DNA of 6,960 bases from contig JAFZMT010000133.1 of the NCBI GenBank assembly GCA_017553245.1, positions 1 through 6,960 on the forward strand, written 5' to 3'. The stretch is from Methanomicrobium sp. (GTDB lineage: Archaea > Halobacteriota > Methanomicrobia > Methanomicrobiales > Methanomicrobiaceae). The translations under genes and the position numbers were made by a program. Shown here one piece after another: positions 4,257-6,960 of this stretch; position 1 is the first letter of the stretch, and each line of letters opens with the position of its first letter. Below the pieces are notes generated by a model that was given only the letters and a program-made list of their open reading frames with translations, was not told where the DNA came from and did not search any database.

Positions 4257-6960
4257 ATGGCTGTAAAGAGAAGTAACGGAGCAAAATCTGTCGGCTGCGG
4301 TCTGTACGTCAGCCGCGATCTTTGCCGCGCTCTTTATATCTTAGTCTTTGCAGGTCTGCTCTTATGCGCATTTTTTGCCCCGGTATCCGCCGGCGATGTC
4401 CGTATAGGTGCAAATGTCTACTCCACGATAAACGAGGCGCTTGCGGTGGCAACCCCCGGAAGCACGATTGTTGTCTACGGCGGCGTCTATCCCGAAAATA
4501 TCGAGATTACAAAAGCAATCAACCTTGCCGGCGTTGCCTCTTCCGACGGCAAAAAACCGATAATTAATACTCAGAAAGGAAATTACGGCGTGCTCATCTC
4601 GGGCTCTGACTCCACGTTCGAGGGCTTTACCGTAAACGGAAATGCGGTCTGCGCAGTGCTCGTCAGCGGCGACAACTGCAATATCCTGAATAACGATATC
4701 GAAGAGACCCCTCTGGGAATCACTCTTTACTCCTCCGCCGGAACGACGGTTGCGAGGAACACGATAAGCGGTCACAGAGTTGGTATCTATGTCGATGATT
4801 CGGTTGACTGCGCGATATATCTGAACGATTTTGAGAATATCGTCAACGGCAAGTCCGTATCCAACAATATCCGCTGGTCAACGACCGATCTGGTCTACGG
4901 CTACAAAGGCAATTACTACACGTCTACGCTCGGAAACTTCTGGAATGACTATTACGGAAGCAGCGATCCCGAAATATCGGGTATCGGCGAGAAGCCCTAC
5001 GACCCTTACGGCGCGGGTCAGTATAATATGCAGAATCAGTTGATACTCAACAATATCAATCTGCAAAACCTCGCAAGTTCGGGCAGGTTCTGGAAGAATC
5101 TGTTCTATACGGGAAACAATCTTGTGGATTCATCGCCGCTCATCTCCCATAACGCCGAATATACCCTCTACGGACCTGCGGGCACCGTAATTCCCGACGA
5201 GACGCCGGCGGAAACACCCGCGGTTACCCCTGCGGTTACGCCCGCGCCCACTCAGACGCCGCAGGTGTCGCCGACCGAAAAGGCTGACAACGGCACGACA
5301 ACGCCGGATATTCCGGTAATCATAATGAATCCGAACGCAACCTATCCGTTTGACCCCGCAAATCCCGGGTATGTCATCGTCCCCGGCGATCCCAATTATC
5401 CGCAGGGCTCGGATTACATCTACGATACAAACGCTTCATTCAGACCCGGTCGACCGACGCGTGTGGTCTTCATGGACCAGTCGCCGTTTGAGATTGTCTT
5501 CATACTGATGATAATCGGGGGAATAACCGCGGGACTGACCGCGCTTTCATTCGATTTCGGTTCGCTTGCGGCGGTGCGCATGAAGAGAGGTCTTGAAATT
5601 CTCTTCTTCGAGCTGGTCTATGCGGGACTTGCGGTAGCCCTGCTCTACTCATTCATCTCCTATACCTCGAGGGTTATCTATCAGTATGTGAGTTCGGGCT
5701 ATGCCGAGGTAGGATTCCTGCTCCTTACGGCATATATCATCTCGTCCTCACTAATCATCTCATTCGGATTTTTCCGCTCGAAAGTCCCCATCGGACTTTT
5801 CAGGATTCAGCCGATACTGTCGATACTGGCGCTGGCGGTCTTCGTCCTCGTTGTCTGGAACACGGATGTGGTGCTGGGACCGATCACGGGTATAGTTTAT
5901 CCCGCATCGCTCCTGCTCTCAGCCGCGGTTCCTGCGGTATTCGGCAGAATGTTTGCGGATACCGTTGCTCTCTGGAAATTCCGCTCATCGGGAAACAGTT
6001 TGACAAAGTATGTTTCGGGCGGTATACACACGGGATCCGGTTCGCATTCCGACGATGAAACCGTCCTTTTCATCGACGAAAACAACATAATGTCGACGAG
6101 CCTCGGGTCGTCCTACTTCCCCGAAGTCTTAAACGAGCGCTATTACAATGTGGAGTTCATCGGAAAAGGCGGTATTGCAAGAGTATTCAAGGCACAGCGC
6201 CGCACGGACGATACGGTTGTTGCCGTAAAAGTGCCGATAAACTTCGATGAGGCGACGGGCAGGATGTTCATGAAGGAGATGAAGATCTGGGACGGTCTCG
6301 AGCATCCCGACATCGTCAGATTCTACTCCGTAAACATCCTCCCGATTCCGTTTGTGGAGATGGAGTATGTCCCCAGGGCACTCTCGGATATGGAAAAACC
6401 CATGCCGCCTTCGGATGCTTACAAGATAATTCTGGGCATAGCGCGCGGGCTTTCCTACGCACATGCGCGCCAGATCATCCACCGCGACATAAAGCCGCAG
6501 AACATCCTCATAGCCGAAGATAACACGCCCAAGATTACCGACTGGGGGCTGGGCAAGATCGTCGGCGACGGCAACGCCAACGAGACGACAACCGTGGGCT
6601 TCTCTCTGAACTACGCCTCCCCCGAGCAGATCGCGCCCAAGAAATACGGAATGCCCACAAAGCGGACGGACATCTACCAGCTGGGTATCCTGTTCTATGA
6701 ACTGATTACGGGAACGCGCCCGTTCTTCGGCGACGGCGTTGCCGACATGAGCGATGAGATCCTCAACAAAGAGCCTGTCAAGCCGTCCGAGAGAGTTGCG
6801 GAGGGCGCGGTGTTTGACGATATCATCATGAAGATGATAGCCAAGAATCCCGATGACAGGTATCAGTCCGTTGACGACATGATTGCCGACCTTGTCGCCG
6901 CATGGGAGTCGCATGGCGGGGCTGCGGAGATGGCAGCGGCGAAGTCAACGGAGAACGCAA
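4257..6960 (+). CDS. Receptor-like Ser/Thr protein kinase with extracellular NosD-type beta-helix, 3' partial
   Basis: The frame stays open to the right edge; 901 residues are visible, counted from the ATG at 4257 (in-frame ATGs at 4251 and 4236 are alternatives). The signal peptide spans about 1-45 with a core at 26-42 and VSA-G cleavage. Residues 46-250 form a NosD/PbH1 right-handed beta-helix ending in GNFWNDYYG (226) and GIGEKPY (242). A Pro/Thr-rich linker follows at 312-352. Five membrane spans lie near 411-433, 446-469, 485-507, 520-537 and 543-564. The Hanks-type kinase covers about 630-880: Gly loop IGKGGIARVF (635-644), K658, E674, HRDIKPQN (D744, N749), DWG (762-764, normally DFG), Thr777-779 in the activation loop, SPE (788-790), D805 and R868. 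All catalytic residues are present, so it should phosphorylate Ser/Thr. With a cleaved signal peptide, five spans place the kinase in the cytoplasm, and basic loops (RMKRG, FRSK, KFRS) fit positive-inside. Only a tail after the kinase fold is missing. Ligand and substrates are unknown; the upstream PP2C and FHA proteins are likely partners. Confidence 0.93.
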   Translation, partial: MAVKRSNGAKSVGCGLYVSRDLCRALYILVFAGLLLCAFFAPVSAGDVRIGANVYSTINEALAVATPGSTIVVYGGVYPENIEITKAINLAGVASSDGKKPIINTQKGNYGVLISGSDSTFEGFTVNGNAVCAVLVSGDNCNILNNDIEETPLGITLYSSAGTTVARNTISGHRVGIYVDDSVDCAIYLNDFENIVNGKSVSNNIRWSTTDLVYGYKGNYYTSTLGNFWNDYYGSSDPEISGIGEKPYDPYGAGQYNMQNQLILNNINLQNLASSGRFWKNLFYTGNNLVDSSPLISHNAEYTLYGPAGTVIPDETPAETPAVTPAVTPAPTQTPQVSPTEKADNGTTTPDIPVIIMNPNATYPFDPANPGYVIVPGDPNYPQGSDYIYDTNASFRPGRPTRVVFMDQSPFEIVFILMIIGGITAGLTALSFDFGSLAAVRMKRGLEILFFELVYAGLAVALLYSFISYTSRVIYQYVSSGYAEVGFLLLTAYIISSSLIISFGFFRSKVPIGLFRIQPILSILALAVFVLVVWNTDVVLGPITGIVYPASLLLSAAVPAVFGRMFADTVALWKFRSSGNSLTKYVSGGIHTGSGSHSDDETVLFIDENNIMSTSLGSSYFPEVLNERYYNVEFIGKGGIARVFKAQRRTDDTVVAVKVPINFDEATGRMFMKEMKIWDGLEHPDIVRFYSVNILPIPFVEMEYVPRALSDMEKPMPPSDAYKIILGIARGLSYAHARQIIHRDIKPQNILIAEDNTPKITDWGLGKIVGDGNANETTTVGFSLNYASPEQIAPKKYGMPTKRTDIYQLGILFYELITGTRPFFGDGVADMSDEILNKEPVKPSERVAEGAVFDDIIMKMIAKNPDDRYQSVDDMIADLVAAWESHGGAAEMAAAKSTENA

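Noticed and set aside
4322..4775. Alternative-frame open stretches on both strands at the start of the kinase gene
   Set aside because: The long frame from 4257 encodes a signal peptide and a continuous beta-helix with recognisable NosD motifs; the others are Cys/Arg-rich shadows without a plausible start.
6129..6914. A 261-codon open frame on the minus strand
   Set aside because: It lies wholly opposite the kinase catalytic domain, whose motifs are unmistakable on the plus strand. The minus-strand translation shows no recognisable domain; it is a shadow of GC-biased codons.

Overview
The window looks like chromosome of a methanogenic euryarchaeon, most probably of the Methanomicrobia. This rests on three things. 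There is a CCG-domain iron-sulfur protein of the heterodisulfide-reductase-D type. The intergenic promoters are archaeal (BRE/TATA boxes, oligo-T terminators, SD motifs resembling GGAGGTGATC). There is also a NosD-like surface beta-helix ending in the GN(F/Y)WxDYxG...GIGxxPY signature that is common in methanogen envelope proteins. Lineage is inferred, since no rRNA gene is present. Coding regions have moderate G+C; the intergenic gaps are much more AT-rich.

Layout. (1) 2-868 (+): C-terminal part of a double CCG-domain Fe-S oxidoreductase, cut by the left edge. It is followed after 6 nt by (2) 875-1489 (+), a small secreted or lipid-anchored protein of unknown function. (3) A short AT-rich convergent gap with a 14-bp A5T5 palindrome probably terminates transcription on both strands. 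(4) 1542-2294 (-): a lipoprotein made of four HEAT-like repeats of exactly 30 residues. (5) 2295-2569: an AT-rich divergent promoter region full of short direct and inverted repeats. (6) 2570-3274 (+): a PP2C-family Ser/Thr phosphatase. (7) 3301-4077 (+): a winged-helix DNA-binding domain fused to an FHA domain. (8) 4078-4256: T-tracts, a 10-bp tandem repeat and a TATA-like box. (9) 4257 to the right edge (+): a receptor-like Ser/Thr protein kinase with a signal peptide, an extracellular beta-helix, a Pro/Thr linker, five predicted membrane spans and a cytoplasmic Hanks-type kinase. It is open at the window edge, but the whole kinase fold is visible.

The notable content is the right two thirds, which reads as a compact phospho-signalling cassette: a receptor kinase (writer), a PP2C phosphatase (eraser) and an FHA-winged-helix protein (reader joined to a transcription regulator). 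The model is an inference. An envelope ligand or wall state is sensed by the beta-helix, the cytoplasmic kinase phosphorylates itself or a partner on Thr, the FHA domain docks on that phosphothreonine, and DNA binding by the attached winged helix changes. Inverted repeats at the predicted start of the phosphatase-regulator transcript and a tandem repeat upstream of the kinase TATA box are the natural candidate operators. The divergent HEAT-repeat lipoprotein may belong to the same system at the cell surface, but only its position suggests so.
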